Shown: positions 22,601-35,398, numbered from the stretch's first letter. The stretch: DNA of 64,000 nucleotides from Phialocephala subalpina (GCA_900073065.1 FJOG01000008.1:1507353-1571352), one strand, 5' to 3'. Notes: generated by a model from the letters alone, not told the origin. A program made the numbers and translations.

Positions 22601-24257
22601 CGGAGCGCGAGCCAGCGAGGAAGGTGGTGAACGTTGGTTTGGTTGTTGGGATCGCGACACTTCTTTAGCATCGTAACGAGCCGTGGTCGACCTGGGTGCA
22701 GCGCAGTTCGTGAAATAGGCAGAATGGGAGCCTTGTGGCTGCCGGTGCCAGCTTCTGGGAATTGGGGACATATCAACGGGGTTCTTCCTGGTATACGGTT
22801 ATATTTGGATGCCATATGAATACGGGTATCGTCAGTTTATCGCCTCCTGCCGGTAATGTCAAGTGGAAGCACGCCAAAATCTCGTTCATGCCCAGCTCCT
22901 TTCAGACAAGTGTCACCGAGCCGACCACTCAGATTTCGGCGCTTGACTTAGCGTGACCCTCCCCAGCTCCATGTCGCGCATCCTGACTGAGAATCAGGTA
23001 ATCTCCAGCTCTTGACCTTATCCCCATGAAGCTTGGTGCATCGTCTGGCACCGCTGGACCGTCTTTAAAAGTGGCCCAGGGGGGTCGGTCTCTGTGGAGC
23101 CTTGACCCTGGAACGCATGGCTTTTCGATCACCTCGCCGCGCCACCATGATTTACCCCACAAGTTGGTTAGTTGACGATGGATCACGATTCGGGTGCAAG
23201 ATGGCACCTGGCTGGGAGCGAGTCGCAGAAAGGCGAGTGCAATCTGGCGTGGGTATGGGCGGCTGTCTGGATTCTGCAAGCGCGGTCATTACCGTCACTC
23301 CCCCTAGACTCGTCCCGGTATTGCCCTACCCCTGTTCAATGAGGCAGTTACCCAAGGAGGCATAGACCAGCAAGAGAGACCCCGAGCTAGATCCCAGACA
23401 AGATCGTAGAGCGATCACTCCCTCCTTGCTCGCCTCCTCGGCAGCCAACCCGGATCAGACTCAGATTATCTCACTTGACGCTTGCGCCGCTCAAACATTT
23501 CTCCTAGATAGCCAGATAGACTCTGAGACAAGTCCCCTTGTCCTCCTGTACATTGTTCTTTAGGAATCTGTTTTGCTCCTCAAAAGCCTCTCTTTCCTTT
23601 TGCAACGGCAGACGACATCCATTGCCAGCAATCCACGATCCAAGAACTAAGACCGCGTCCCTCGTCCTTCTGCAATAGGCCAATTGTTCCCCCCATTTAA
23701 AACATCCCCTTGTTCGATATCCCGCGAGCTGCATCGTGCTAAAGCATCCGTCCTGCACGAGCCAGGTATAATATCCTGGGAATCTATCCGTTTGTGACGA
23801 TTGCATTTGCTTGCCAGCCGTCTCCAAAATTCGGACTTGCACGAGCTGCCGCTTCCAGAAGAATGGGTATGGCCGAACTGGTGGTCACAGCATGAGCCAC
23901 TGACCTCGACTCTTTCAATACCGACAGTCATTCAACCACCTTTGCACAAACTCGTACATGTGTTGGGAACGACCCTATCATACCTATCATATCTCGTGTT
24001 TCTATTTACCTTCCTGTTAGATACGGAGGCGTCTGGAAAGGACCTCTAATAACCTATACCGCCCACCCCTCTTCGGAACTACCGCGCGAATCGGGACTGA
24101 CGGCACTTCGTTGCGACTGCCGCTGTGAAAACAATTCACTTGTATCGTTGGAGGACATTTGTATTCATCCGGTTTATCGAAGTCGTCTTGGAATAGTCAA
24201 CCAGAAAGGGAACTGTGCCTCAGAGATACGTCTAGACGGAAAGACGCCAGCAACTTA
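16641..24257. other. Gene-poor region upstream of a large transcription factor gene
   Basis: About 7.6 kb of moderate GC content lacks any frame with recognisable family similarity or credible splicing. The longest open frames (for example 19179-19736 plus, 20932-21408 minus) have erratic composition. The last several hundred bases (about 23480-24257) are pyrimidine-rich with short upstream open frames, fitting a long 5' leader. Non-coding RNA or long-range regulatory sequence is possible, but nothing in the sequence proves it. Confidence 0.45.
16774..16828. repeat. Short GAACTGA-type microsatellite
   Basis: About 55 nt built from degenerate repeats of GAACTGA (GGAACTGAGAACTGAGAACT, then variants GAACTGGGAGCTA and GGAACTGAGAAC). 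It lies just outside the TGTTGGA block. Confidence 0.6.
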
Positions 24258-27200
24258 ATGCTAGAGACGGTCCGACAACCTGGGTTCGACCAACAAGCCC
24301 AAAAAATGACCCAGATATACACCCGAACTGTCATGCCTTCTCTACATGACCGGCCTTCTCTCTATGAGCAAAACAGACAACAATATACTCCAAGGGAAAT
24401 GCAGCGACCAGAGTTGACTGCATCGCATTATACAACCAGCCAGCCCGAAGGGAATGCTTGGAGACCATCACAGCCTCGTTCACCAATGTCTGAGGCTTCA
24501 TCGAAAGGTGTGTATGAAGCACCACCAACTAAAACGGGGGATATGTATCAGTCACGACCAGAGACAACACCGAAGCCTGCTCGAGAATCATTACCTCCAC
24601 TGAGTAGTTTGTTTGGATCAGCAACACATCAAACTCGACCACCTCCTCCACCTCCTACTTCATATTCAGATGGCCACAGTCCGGGTTTTCCTGCGGTTTC
24701 TCCTCTCGATGCTAGACAGCCAGCAACACCTATACACCCAGACAGACCATACGATGGATCTTACTTCCAACGACCACCTATAGCTCGAGGATACTCCTAC
24801 AACTCGAGACCAGAACCAGAGAGACTTGGAATTCCTCCACCACCTCGACCAACGCAACAAGGAGCCAGACCGGAATCACCACGATATGACTCGAGGTATG
24901 GGCTCATGGACGGCCCAAGACCGCAAGCACCAGCTTCAGTAAACGGCTGGTCTCCTCACGCACAGTCGAACAGATCAGAGTTGTTCGCCAGAGATACTTC
25001 TTCATCCTTCAGAACTCACCAAGATCCTCGGCAGCCATCGTCAGCTCATCGACTAGACTCCGAAGCACGACCACAATATCGCGATGCGCCTCACAGTGCG
25101 CCAGTCACTCCAACCTACCCACCAACCCCTTCCAGCACAGTCGCTGGAGATGTTCCGACCACGAAAGATGGACTCGGACCGAAAATCTGGACAGGAACCC
25201 AATTCTTGCCACGATTCGTTCGACAAGCTGAAGTCCCAGGTGAAGGCATGTGTTACTTCTACGATGACGGTACACATTGCAAGACAGTGATCGACGGGGA
25301 GGCTGTGAATGCTCACTGGGGTGTCACGAAAGCTGGTAAGCCGAGAAAGAGGTTGGCTATTGCTTGTATCACTTGCAGAGAGAAGAAAATCAAGTGCGAC
25401 CCAGACTATCCACGTTGCGTCCAATGCGAGAAGTTTGGGAGAATCTGCAAGTTCAAGAATGCGTAAGTATCAATCTGACCCCGCTGCGATGAGGTTGGAC
25501 ATTTTGCTAACACCTCACAGTCCTCGGGGTGGTCATGGCTCTCCAGACACTCCACCAGCTGATCCCGAAGATTCGGTATCACGCCCAGTCTCCTCTCGAG
25601 CAGACTTGGATATGTTCAAGGGCGAAAAGCGCGAGAGCAGTCACTCCGTGTCTCCTCGCCAGGTCTTACGTCAAGCGACACCAGATTCGGAGACTCACCA
25701 CTCAAAGCGTCAAAGAAATGGCTACAACGACTTCACGCCTGTAGCATCCGAAGCATCTCCTCGCCTTTCTGTGCAAGAAGCGACATCTCCCTCCACTCCC
25801 TGGACCGAGCCGATCAACAGCAGTGGCATTGAGCACAGCGCTCTACTCCGCGAGTTGCACACAAACCCGTACATCTCGCACCCTACTTTGGTTGCCGAAC
25901 TCATCACTGTTTTCTTCAAACATGTCCCGGAGACTGCCTCCTGCATGTTTCCCGAAGGTCCTTTCAAGGCCTGGGTTCTCTCTTCTGCCGAGAAGTCGGT
26001 CGACGATCTAATGTTAATTTACACCATCCTCGCTCTTGGAACAGTCTTCTCTCTCAGACCGGAGCACAAGTCTTACGGAGCTCAGTATGCCTCGATTTCA
26101 CGATACGCGTGCGACAACCGGCATTTTTGCATTCAGCTCGTTCAATCACGCCTTCTCCTCTCCTTGTACTATTTCGCGACCAACAACGCTGAAGAATCTT
26201 GGGACTTCTGTGGATCGGCTTTGAGAGCGGCCAGCGGACTCAAGCTGAACCTCGAAATCGAGAAGAGCGAGGACAACTATCTCAAGTCCTTCCCTTATGG
26301 ATTGACTCGTGCCGGTTTCGCAGAATGCAGACGACGGACATTCTGGAGCTGCTACTTGATGGATCGTTTCAATGGATTCAGCTCTGGTCACCTCAGCATC
26401 CTACAACCTGATGATGTCTTCCTGCGACTACCATCCGACTCCGGCAGCTTTGAGAATCAGTTGGATGTTCAAAACCCGTTCTTCGATCCTACGATTCCTC
26501 CAATCCAGAACACCAACTGGACGATCGGATCAATGGCACATCTCATCAACATTGCTACGATTTGGGGTGACGTGATGGCGAACATCTACAGGACTTCCCA
26601 GCGACCAAATTCTTCGGCATCCAGGACTTCATTCAATGCCTCCTACGAGAACGCTACACGCCGCTTGAGACTCTGGGTCGAGTCTTTGCCATCTTGCTAC
26701 GTCTTCTCGGTAGAGAACCTTGCAAGAGCAGCAAACAACGGCAAGCTGGGAACATTCATGACGATGCACACGACGTATCACACCACAGTTATGAAATTAA
26801 ACCGATACATCCAACAATACACCTTGACGAAGTCTCAACTGTCTCACCACGTCTCGATCGCAAAGCAACACGCCGAAGACCTCCTCGCCATCACCGAAAC
26901 CTTGTCTGCTCGCAACAGATCCGCACCTCCAAGCCCAAATGGCACCGCCAACATGCAACCAAAGTTCTCGTCGCCGTTTGTCGGATATGCTATCATATCG
27001 GCAATTGATATCCTTACTGCGAAGATCACGATCTCCACCATCCCTAGTTGTTTGGCTTCATTCAGTGGAGCACAGAACATCCTCGCAGAACTCGCCTTGT
27101 TTTGGCAAAGCGCAAAGAACCAACAAGGGCTTGTCTTGCAGCGCATTAGAGATCTGGCGGAACTTGCATCAAGCAGGGGTGAGCAAGGGGGAGCAGAAGC

Positions 27201-27321
27201 AATTGGCTTCAAGTTTGGGAACATGGGACCAATTGTCAGGGAGACTGGGGATGGAATTTTCGAGATGAGGGATCCGATTGAGAAGACCTTCTCCAGGGAT
27301 TACGATTGTGTCTATGCTTGA
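24258..27321 (+). CDS. Large Zn2Cys6 transcription factor with an internal zinc cluster and fungal-specific regulatory domain
   Basis: Exons 24258-25462 and 25521-27321, with a 58-nt GTAAGT...CACAG intron, give 1001 residues from the first ATG in the open frame. The upstream frame continues to about 24159 without an ATG. Residues 1-300 are rich in Pro, Ser, Gln and Arg. A conserved-looking block (IWTGTQFLPRFV, GMCYFYDDGTHCKT) precedes the zinc cluster C370-X2-C373-X6-C380-X6-C387-X2-C390-X6-C397, and the intron falls right after it. The second half has the fungal-specific transcription factor domain (SYGAQYASISRYA, SLYYFATNNAEESWDFCGSA, CRRRTFWSCYLMDRF). The internal cluster and long disordered N-terminus are unlike a standard pathway regulator. 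Size and a 7-kb upstream desert suggest a developmental or global regulator, which is an inference. Confidence 0.88.
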
Positions 27322-29110
27322 GGCGGGTACGACAAAGTTTCTACTCTGGTTTTGCATATATTAATGTTCACGATGGAAAGTTAATGATGGGATCTTGGGT
27401 TGATCTTGATGATACCTCGGCGTTTTGTTACATAGCGCTTCCAGTTCAATTGTTACATATGGGAGAATCACTTGTTGTAAGATATCAGTACCTAGGCAAA
27501 GAACTGCACATACAAAATAACATATTGTATCATACTTACATCATTACCTCTTCCTCCATCAGATCAGCATCCTCGCATTGTGTTGGGACGAATACTTCCG
27601 ATATACACCACTCAACTGCCGACGCCAGCCACAAAAGTCCAAAACGCGACTCGACAAGAAGTTTTGCGCAGCATAAGGTTTCATCGTCCTTGCTCGTGCG
27701 CAATTTAACTTTCCAACTGATCTTCTGGATCCCTTCCACTTCCCTCTAACAATCCCAATTTCCCGTTTCCCACCCAGAGAACTGCCGTGCCGACCCAAAC
27801 ACTCGTCTCCCCTCCTTTTCCCTTCTTTTCCTCCCTGTACTAACTTTCTAAGAATCCCCCTCTTCAAACTCCGTCCACCACATCCAAGCCACACTTACTA
27901 AGGTGCGACAAAGTAACATGACCAAATCAGCCCAGCCCCTCACATCACGTGCATACACGCCACAGCTCGCTCTTCTCCCTCCTCTCATTCGTCAACTCAA
28001 CGAGATGGGAGCGATCAAGCCACGGCCCGTCAGCCTNNNNNNNNNNNNNNNNNNNNNNNNNNNNNNNNNNNNNNNNNNNNNNNNNNNNNNNNNNNNNNNN
28101 NNNNNNNNNNNNNNNNNNNNNNNNNNNNNNNNNNNNNNNNNNNNNNNNNNNNNNNNNNNNNNNNNNNNNNNNNNNNNNNNNNNNNNNNNNNNNNNNNNNN
28201 NNNNNNNNNNNNNNNNNNNNNNNNNNNNNNNNNNNNNNNNNNNNNNNNNNNNNNNNNNNNNNNNNNNNNNNNNNNNNNNNNNNNNNNNNNNNNNNNNNNN
28301 NNNNNNNNNNNNNNNNNGTACAAACTCGCAATCTAAGGAGCCCAGAATGCCGTTGCCGTGCCTAACCTAATCATCGGCACAGCATTACAATCCCAAACGG
28401 GACATCTACCGTGCCGCGCCGTCCACCCACCTTTTCATTTTTCCGTCAATTGCTTTCGTCAGCCTCGGAGTCCAGATTTAGGTTTCCTTACTTGTCTTGG
28501 TTTACCGAACCAACGTATCAAAGAAAAACCCGCCAGAAAACGAAAAGCTAAATTAGAGTTCTTCTCCGCTCTTTCTAGACGCTTGGTGCCGGATTTCGTC
28601 CAACCGCTATTTGCTTGGCGATCGTGCTATCTAAACCGTTCCGAGTAATTTCTCCTAGGGTTCCCTCTAAAGTTTTAGAGAGCTGTCTAATAGACGAGCG
28701 AGACGGTGTCCTTTTTCGTCGGCAACTTTACTGCAATGAGAAGGCTGCTGCGGAGCCGAACGCTTGTTTAGAGAACTTGAGTCAAGGGAGCCGAGAAGGG
28801 GAAAGGGGGTGGTGAATAAGGGGTTCGTTTACTTCGGAAACCTCGCGCTCGGCAGAAGGAAAATACGACGGTAATTGATGGATGTTGGACCCTGGATTTT
28901 GAGGTTCCAACTTCGAATTTGGACCCGAGCGTTTGGGACTTTGAAGAAGGACGCTTGGACAAATTGGGAATTCTGCCACTAAAGTCCGCCTTGGTGTTGA
29001 ACTTCATGGAATGCGACGTCAATGAGGTTTTTGATGATGAGCTGTAGGACACCTAAGCATGGACTCTGCACACAACTTCGATAATATGACAACCTCATGA
29101 TACGGTCATC
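27322..29110. other. Intergenic region containing an assembly gap
   Basis: Downstream of the regulator lies a T-rich 3' region, then unremarkable sequence, a 281-nt gap and about 790 nt before the WD40 gene. No coding frame is supported on either side of the gap, but a short exon inside the gap cannot be excluded. Confidence 0.45.
28037..28317. other. Assembly gap (281 N)
   Basis: An unbroken run of N. Any translation across it is meaningless. Confidence 0.99.
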
Positions 29111-30218
29111 ATGGCTTTCCCATCAAAGTCATTGACCCAACTCCTGGGCTCAAACGGTACGCAGGATACAATACTTCTCTCTCCAGTTTACCCCTCCAAC
29201 ATCAGCATCATCTAAGTTCCCCACAGGTCCCGTCCACGCCTTGACCTACTCCTCGTCTCCTTCATCATACATCCTAACCGGCTCCTCCGACCGCTCAATC
29301 CGCCTCTACAACCCCTCTCGCCCCCCTCCACCTCCCTCTACCAACCCTTTGGCTCCCCCCAAACCCACCCAACTAATACAAACCTACACCGCGCACGGCT
29401 ACGAAATCCTCTCTATCTGCGTCTCCACCGACAACGCCACCTTCGCCTCCTGCGGCGGCGACCGCTCCGTCTTCCTCTGGGACGTATCGACCGCTCAAAC
29501 CATCCGGCGATTTGGAGGGAACCAGGGCCACACTTCTCGTATAAACGACGTCTGCTTCGCCGGACAAAATGACTCTCTATTGATTTCTGGGAGTTTTGAC
29601 GCAACGGCGAGGATTTGGGATGTTAAAGCGGGCAATATGAAGCCGGTTATGGTGTTGGATGAGGCGAGGGATAGTGTTAGTTGTGTGTTGGCTGGGGATG
29701 GGGAGGTTTGGACGGGGAGTACGGATGGGAGGGTCAGGGGGTATGATTTGAGGATGGGGAGGGTGCTGACTGATGTTTTGGGGGTGCCGGTTACGAGTTT
29801 GGAGAGGACGAGGGATGGGAAGGGGATATTGGTGGGGACGTTGGATAGTTGTGTTAGGTTGATGGATGCACAGAGTGGAGGATTATTGAGGAGTTATAAA
29901 GACGAGAGATTCAAAAATGAGGAGTTCAGACTTAGGAGTTGTTTTGGTGGGAATGAGAGGTGGGTGCTGTCTGGGAACGAGGGAGTGAAGGGCGATGATG
30001 GCGAGGTTGTGGTTTGGGATACGTTGACTGGTGGTGTGGTTGAGAGAGTCAAGGTCGAAGGCTCGAAAGTTGAGGGAAAGAAGAAGATTGGAAGGGATGG
30101 GAAGGAGAAAGAGAAGAGGAATGTTATTAGTTGTGTGGCGTGGAAGGAGAACGGAAGGGGTGATCAGTGGTGTTGTGCTGGTACGGATGGGATTGTCACG
30201 GTCTTTGGTCCTCCTTGA
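29111..30218 (+). CDS. WDR83/MORG1-like WD40 repeat protein
   Basis: Exons 29111-29156 and 29227-30218, with a 70-nt GTACGC...CACAG intron, encode 345 residues, close to the ~315 of animal WDR83. WD-type blades are visible: LTGSSDRSIRLYNPS, FASCGGDRSVFLWDVSTAQ, LISGSFDATARIWDVKAG, WTGSTDGRVRGYDLRMG, LVGTLDSCVRLMDAQSGG and WVLSGNEG...VVVWDTLTGG. Order and wording, notably the DEARDSVS and DGRVRGYDLRMG blocks and the LDSCVRLMD strand, match WDR83/MORG1, a scaffold of MAPK modules also found in spliceosomes. A low-complexity Pro insert follows blade one and a Lys-rich insert precedes the last strand. G-rich codon choice after 29600 differs from the C-rich start of the gene, but the frame is intact. 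Confidence 0.87.
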
Positions 30219-31006
30219 GCGGATGCTGGAGGAAAAGCCAATGCACTATGCCAACCCCAGAACGACACGAGCCACGAACAGCTGTCTCGAGGCCTGAAAG
30301 CCCAGCAAGACTGCGCCGAGAGCACCGAATCTCAATCATCACTCATAGCCCAGCCTAGGGATTATCAAACATCACCAGAGTCTGTCAAAAATCATGGAGC
30401 ATGAAATATTTCGACGGAGACCATCTTGACGACCGCATGCAATCACGGAAGCTACATGTTGACTACACTAGTTTTACAAGCGGGGATGCATTCTGATTCG
30501 TGTCTTAAGTTTCCATGGCCTTATGTCACTATCCTTTCGAAATCCTCGATCAGCCACAGTCGCTGATGTGACACGAACTTCTGCCTACGAACTGTCTTGG
30601 AAGTGTGCGCATACTCAGCTTTCTGCATTTGACATACCGGTTGAGGTTCTACCTGCCTACCCGACAACATTCTACACATGAATACTATGCAGGCTACCGA
30701 CCGAGGATTAGTGGATACTTGGAAAGCCAGGACTTCTAGTAGATATGCCACAGAAGAAATCACTAGTAGTGCCAGTGTGCTACTTTCCTGGTACCCCCAC
30801 ACCTTTTGCAAGGAATCGCCACGTACCGCACACACACTTGTAGCAATATTTGGTTTGAAATTTCCGAGATTCTTCATTGACGGCTCTCTCATCTGCACGC
30901 CTATCATCATCAGCTGGTTCTGCGCCATCAGGATTCTGTTGTCGGAATTCTATTGTTAATATTCTACTGTCACCCGACATACAAATATTAAGCACTTTGT
31001 CACATA
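30219..31006. other. Intergenic region
   Basis: The 788 nt between the WD40 gene and the next F-box-like gene carry no supported coding frame. Scattered minus-strand open frames (30521-30928, 30780-31094) lack ATG-led family similarity. Confidence 0.45.
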
Positions 31007-32107
31007 ATGGAACAATGTAAGTGTAAGTCATGATAATCATATGGCCGAGATGCCCAGCCCAGCCAGAAAGGCCCCGCAAGGCTGCGATGTTCAAAGCGAT
31101 GCATTCTCCACAGTAAAGTACAATATCTAACTCAGATTATAGCACCAGCCGATAAGGTCAAGACCCAGCTGGTCGATATTCCAGCAGAAATCCTCGCTAT
31201 GATCGTGACCCAGATGGACCTCTGCACGGCAGTATGCTTTGGATTAGCCCACAGGACAACTTATAACGCGTTCAAACTTGTGCACCCGGGGCCGATTCAT
31301 TTGGATACTATGCGTCCGGACGCACCTCCAGTGGACCATTTGAGGCGTTGCTACGCATTCAGTATGTTTTTAGACATAAGAAGATCCGGGTGCAGCTGCA
31401 AGGTTAGACCGCCCGTAAGCAGCACCTTAACTTCGATTCTGTTATTACCGGATACGTTCAAGCACACCAATCTCTCAATCACCCACCGTTTGACGAACAA
31501 TCGTGGTGACTGGCTGTGGCTCTTTCTTAATAAACGAATTTATTGTACTATGCTTGTCCCAGGCACCACTGCCAGGGACCAGCAGATCTTCGACCGATAT
31601 AAGACCTTCGGGCGCTTTAAGAGATTTGGATCATACGTAATAAAGGCTGCCTCAACTGAGTCAACTCGACCACCACGTACCGGTGACGACTTCTACTTGC
31701 GACACCAATCAAGCTTGATTCCAAGCCCATTTGACAAGAGTTATAAGGTAGCTTCCCCTTCTGTTCCTGCGTCTTGAATGTCCCCCGAACCGTGGAACAT
31801 TCTCATCGACTCTAGCATGTCCAAAGATAGTTTACTAATCTGAATGTAGGGTTGGAAAGAGTCCATCGTTGAGTCCATTATCGCCGATATGAAACACTGG
31901 TACAACAGAGACGGGTGGTGGGACTTTTGGAGGGAGCATACACGTGTCTTTGAGAAGAATCATGGGGATAACATCTTCAGTCAGAACGAGATGGTGCTAA
32001 CTGAAGCAGCAGACGGACACCCCTGGCCAACGATCGACAATAATTCGAAACAAGCAAGAATCACTGCATATATGATGCGAAGACACCTGCAGCCATATGC
32101 TAGGTAG
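31007..32107 (+). CDS. F-box-like protein, paralogue of the 32.6- and 44.4-kb genes
   Basis: The best in-frame model joins 31007-31016, 31143-31747 and 31850-32107 (290 residues). The second intron is 102 nt (GTAGCT...TGTAG) and is certain, because the exon after it (GWKESIVESIIADMKHW) matches the C-terminal region of the paralogues. The 5' end is less certain. I used GTAAGT at 31017 and the ATTATAG acceptor at 31142, which follows a CTAAC branch, leaving a tiny first exon; an alternative start at 31042 would need a weak donor. The F-box-like segment VDIPAEILAMIVTQMDLCTA, then VCFGLAHRTTYNAFK, lies near the N-terminus. The C-terminal half shares the family pattern IPSPF..SY and W..FW. A role as an SCF substrate adaptor is inferred from the F-box. 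Confidence 0.7.
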
Positions 32108-32600
32108 AAAGAGAACAACCTTTACAATGTCCCAGCCTTGACGAGACAATCGAGAGAAAAGGGCTTAGGATTTTTGAAACGAACGAAAAAGATAAATTTC
32201 CATATGCCGTATAACATAATAGGTGACATCAGTCTATTTCGAGACGGTATGACCGCGCCAAAAACGTTCATTCTCGATCTCAGATATGTAAATGCTGGAG
32301 AGTATCCAGCATATACCCTGGGGACTAATTGAGCACAAGCATGGAGTATAGAAACTTGAAAGTAGGGGAAAAACTGAGAAAGATGGGCACCTCAGTGACT
32401 CAAGCGCTGCTAGCCATTCATCGTCCTGAAGACCTCAAGTAACGTTCCAAAATTGTCCCACCAACGTGATAATATTCTGTCCTTGAAGTTGAGAAAGAAG
32501 ATAGCAGCCGCTAGTGAATTAGTTGCGAAGTGCGCTAGCGCAGCGTTGCCATCGATGTCTCCTTCGCCAATTCCACCTGACGCACAACCACAAATTCATC
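32108..32600. other. Intergenic spacer between tandem F-box-like genes
   Basis: The 493 nt between two same-strand paralogues have no supported coding frame. They should hold the terminator of the first and the promoter of the second. Confidence 0.45.
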
Positions 32601-33731
32601 ATGAGCAAAGAAGAACACCGTCTTGTGGTTCGCACTTTGCAACAGATGGAGCTTCGCTCCAGCGGTGCAATTGCTAGGATGGGAGCCAAGTCGCAGCTTG
32701 ATACTCCCGTCAAGTCCGGAAAAATAACCAGAGGCAAGAGCGGAAAGACAAACGCAATGCGCAAGAGCAAGCGGAAGTCAAAGGTGCAAGCAACTGGTAT
32801 CTGACCCCCAAAACTCAATCTTGAAACACTGATACTAACTTCCGACATAGAAGAACTTACGAAGACCGACTATCTGACAGTGATGCCACCTGAGATTCTG
32901 CGCAAGATAACCAGCTACATGGACTTGTGTACCGCAACATGCTTTGGTCTTACCTGCCGCGACACGTATATGGCTCTGAAAGCTATTCATTCCAAGCCAA
33001 TTGACCTGCTTGCTCTTCGCATCGATCTCCCATCGCTGGCTGCGTGTTACAAACATCAGCACTCGGAACAGTGCTTCGGCTATCTCCACAACGATTGGAA
33101 CCCCACTTGTCCTCTGCGATTCAAGCACGATCGTTTCTGGAACAAAGATACCTCGCTCGTCAAGTATCTATTCGAACCTGATACCTTTAAGCACATCAAG
33201 GTCGTGAAGAAGTACAGACTTTACGAAAACCGAGGCGACGGCCAGTCCATTCTCCTAAATATTCAAGTCTTCGGCAGTCACAATAAGCCGGTCAAGGATA
33301 GAGAGTCCCAATTGGTCAGAAAATTCAGAGACTATGCATACTTCAAGCGGTTCGACAGCGAGGTTGAGGGCCAAATTCGCATTCCGAAATGTAACCTCCG
33401 CCAAGCAGGTAATCGCAAGAGCTTCCTGTCGAACCCCTTCGGACAAGACGCGGAAACGTGGGCTGCTGGTGTCGTCAAGATTATGATCGAAGATATGGGT
33501 AACTGGGCTAAGCGCAACTGGTGGATGAGATTTTGGTCGGAATGCGCTGTGTTCGCCCAAAGCAGGGAACAACTTGGTGAGGCGGCGGATGAGCATCAGT
33601 GGGATGAGGCCGAGGTTGTAGACAAGCAAGCTGCTATCAACGGGTATATGGCTCGACACTCACTGAGATTCGAAGCTTGTCAGGCCACAGGAGCCAGCAC
33701 TCGTGGTAATCATGAGCATGGCGCTTTTTAG
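32601..33731 (+). CDS. F-box-like protein, tandem paralogue
   Basis: Exons 32601-32796 and 32851-33731, with a 54-nt GTATCT...CATAG intron carrying an ACTAAC branch, encode 358 residues. Exon 1 is a basic leader (KSGKITRGKSGK, MRKSKRKSK), possibly a nuclear signal. Exon 2 begins with the F-box-like segment VMPPEILRKITSYMDLCTA, then TCFGLTCRDTYMALK. The C-terminal half repeats the family pattern (FLSNPFGQDAETWAAGVVK, IMIEDMGNWAKRNWWMRFW). Its tandem neighbour at 31.0 kb and the 44.4-kb copy show the same order of blocks, so the three arose by local duplication. The frame is intact. The degraded transposable element begins 652 bp downstream. Confidence 0.78.
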
Positions 33732-34383
33732 TCTGGGTTGGGTTGTATCTACCTTGTGTTTGGTTCCCAAGAGGGTCGCCAAGTAAGACCTGATAGCTAA
33801 TCAACGACCACTTGTGTATGAAAACTTTCTTTTGATTTTGTGTCTCGGTGTATCAATCGGGCGATGTTTCTCCAATTAATTACATTGCGGCCTAGGCTTG
33901 ATCCTGAGATCAGCGTCAATCACCTGAGCCGAGCCCTGAGCCTTCAGCGTGCGGATGAGTCAGCCTGAGCATGCCAAGGGATGGTCTTCCTCCTGAACCT
34001 TACCGAGAAGCATCCTCATCGAGAGCGCTGCCTCAATTTAGCAAGCCGCCGAAGCCCGAATCTCGAAACGCATGTGCAGGGCGATCTCCTCCCTAGGAAG
34101 CGACCTGATTGAGAACCAATAGAAATTTGAGACTCGTACCATGAGCAGCGCCATCAAGCTTCAAACCGGCCACCATCTGATTTCCTGGCCCCCAAAAATA
34201 CACCATAACTTGATTGATTGGTAGCACGATAGCGGAAAATACCCCTGATGCGGGCGCCAGCGGGGACTGCGGGAACTATTTTTTTTCAGCTGAAGTCAAA
34301 GCTGAGTGAGATTTAGGGGTCTCAAACGGTGCTGCTGCAGTCTGTTGCAAGGTTTCTCATTGGCTTCAAATACGTGATATATA
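33732..34383. other. Intergenic region before the AT-rich element
   Basis: No coding frame is supported here. A 35-nt sequence at 33890-33924 recurs with a few changes at 43299-43333. The region ends in GATATATA directly before the element terminus. Confidence 0.45.
33890..33924. repeat. Dispersed 35-nt repeat, copy 1
   Basis: Begins GCCTAGGCTTGATCCTGAGA and ends GCGTCAATCACC. About 30 of 35 bases match 43299-43333 in the same orientation. Both copies lie beside members of the F-box-like family. Confidence 0.55.
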
Positions 34384-34756
34384 AGACGCCATTCATCGGA
34401 CACCCAATTTCATCGGATTCATGCTGTCCCATGAAACACAATGCATTTCATCCAGGATTTCTTATGAATTTAAGTAGATAAGACATTAAGGTGCATGAGG
34501 ATGCATACCGATTAAATTGTAGGGTGTCCCATAGATTTAAGTGCAATCTCATAGAATCACGTATTACCCCATGAAATGCTAAGCATTTCCATGGGATAAG
34601 TAAAGGTCTATACTCAGTTAATTGCCTCTCAAAAATGAAGATATATTCGAGGACTTATAGTCAGTGAGAAGTAAAACCCTCAAGTGAGGTCAAAAGTAAT
34701 TACAAATCCACATCCAAAGCTTCTTCCCCGTAGAAATAAACTATCTCTTTTCAAAA

Positions 34757-34970
34757 CCTCACTTTCTAGCACCCCTAAGAATCATTTTCTTAGGTGCTGG
34801 TATCTCCGTTGCAATCTGATCTTCTACATCAACCTCAGCAGCCTTCCTCTTTCGTCCATTTTGAGATCTCCCCCCCTTCTTAGCAGTCTTCGTTGCCTTT
34901 TCCTTCTCTTTCTCAGCTTTACTAGCTTCACTAGTAGCCTTTTACAGTGATCGAATGATGCCCCTTCCAT
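34757..34970 (-). pseudogene. C-terminal relic of the element's protein
   Basis: The minus-strand frame reads through a Lys/Glu/Ala-rich helix (EASKAEKEKEKATKTAKKGG) and a basic GRKRKAAEVD stretch, ending KKMILRGARK before TGA. A TAA interrupts it near 34950, just upstream of the helix. Charged C-terminal tails like this are common in fungal DNA-transposon proteins. Confidence 0.5.
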
Positions 34971-35398
34971 TAAACTTAGCGATAACGTGCGCAAGAGTAA
35001 TAGTACTAATATAACCCGTGTCGGGAGTCTCGCAATAAAGAATAGTAGACTCGAAAGTAGCGGGAGATGGACAAACAATTATATCTGCAGGCTAATAGCG
35101 ACCGTAGAGCTAACCCCATTTGGTTATAAGAGTAGTTTCCTTTTGTTCACGTGATATTAGTTTATATCCTATTCTCAAAAGATAAGGATATACTTACTCG
35201 CACAATAAGGCTACACACTCTGATAGGTATCCGAGAGGGCTCTATAGATGTCCGCAACTATCGAGGCACTTCCAGCAAAACAATCTGCCTAAGTTTTACC
35301 TTTTCTTACTTTCTATCGCGCTCCTTGACCATTCGATTAACTACTACTTGGTAGTGAGCTGCAATCCGCTTTCTTAAAGTAGTGAGAAATGGCTAGTC

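Noticed and set aside
28037..28317. Open frames spanning the N runs (also 55672-56521)
   Set aside because: They exist only because N codons are not stops.
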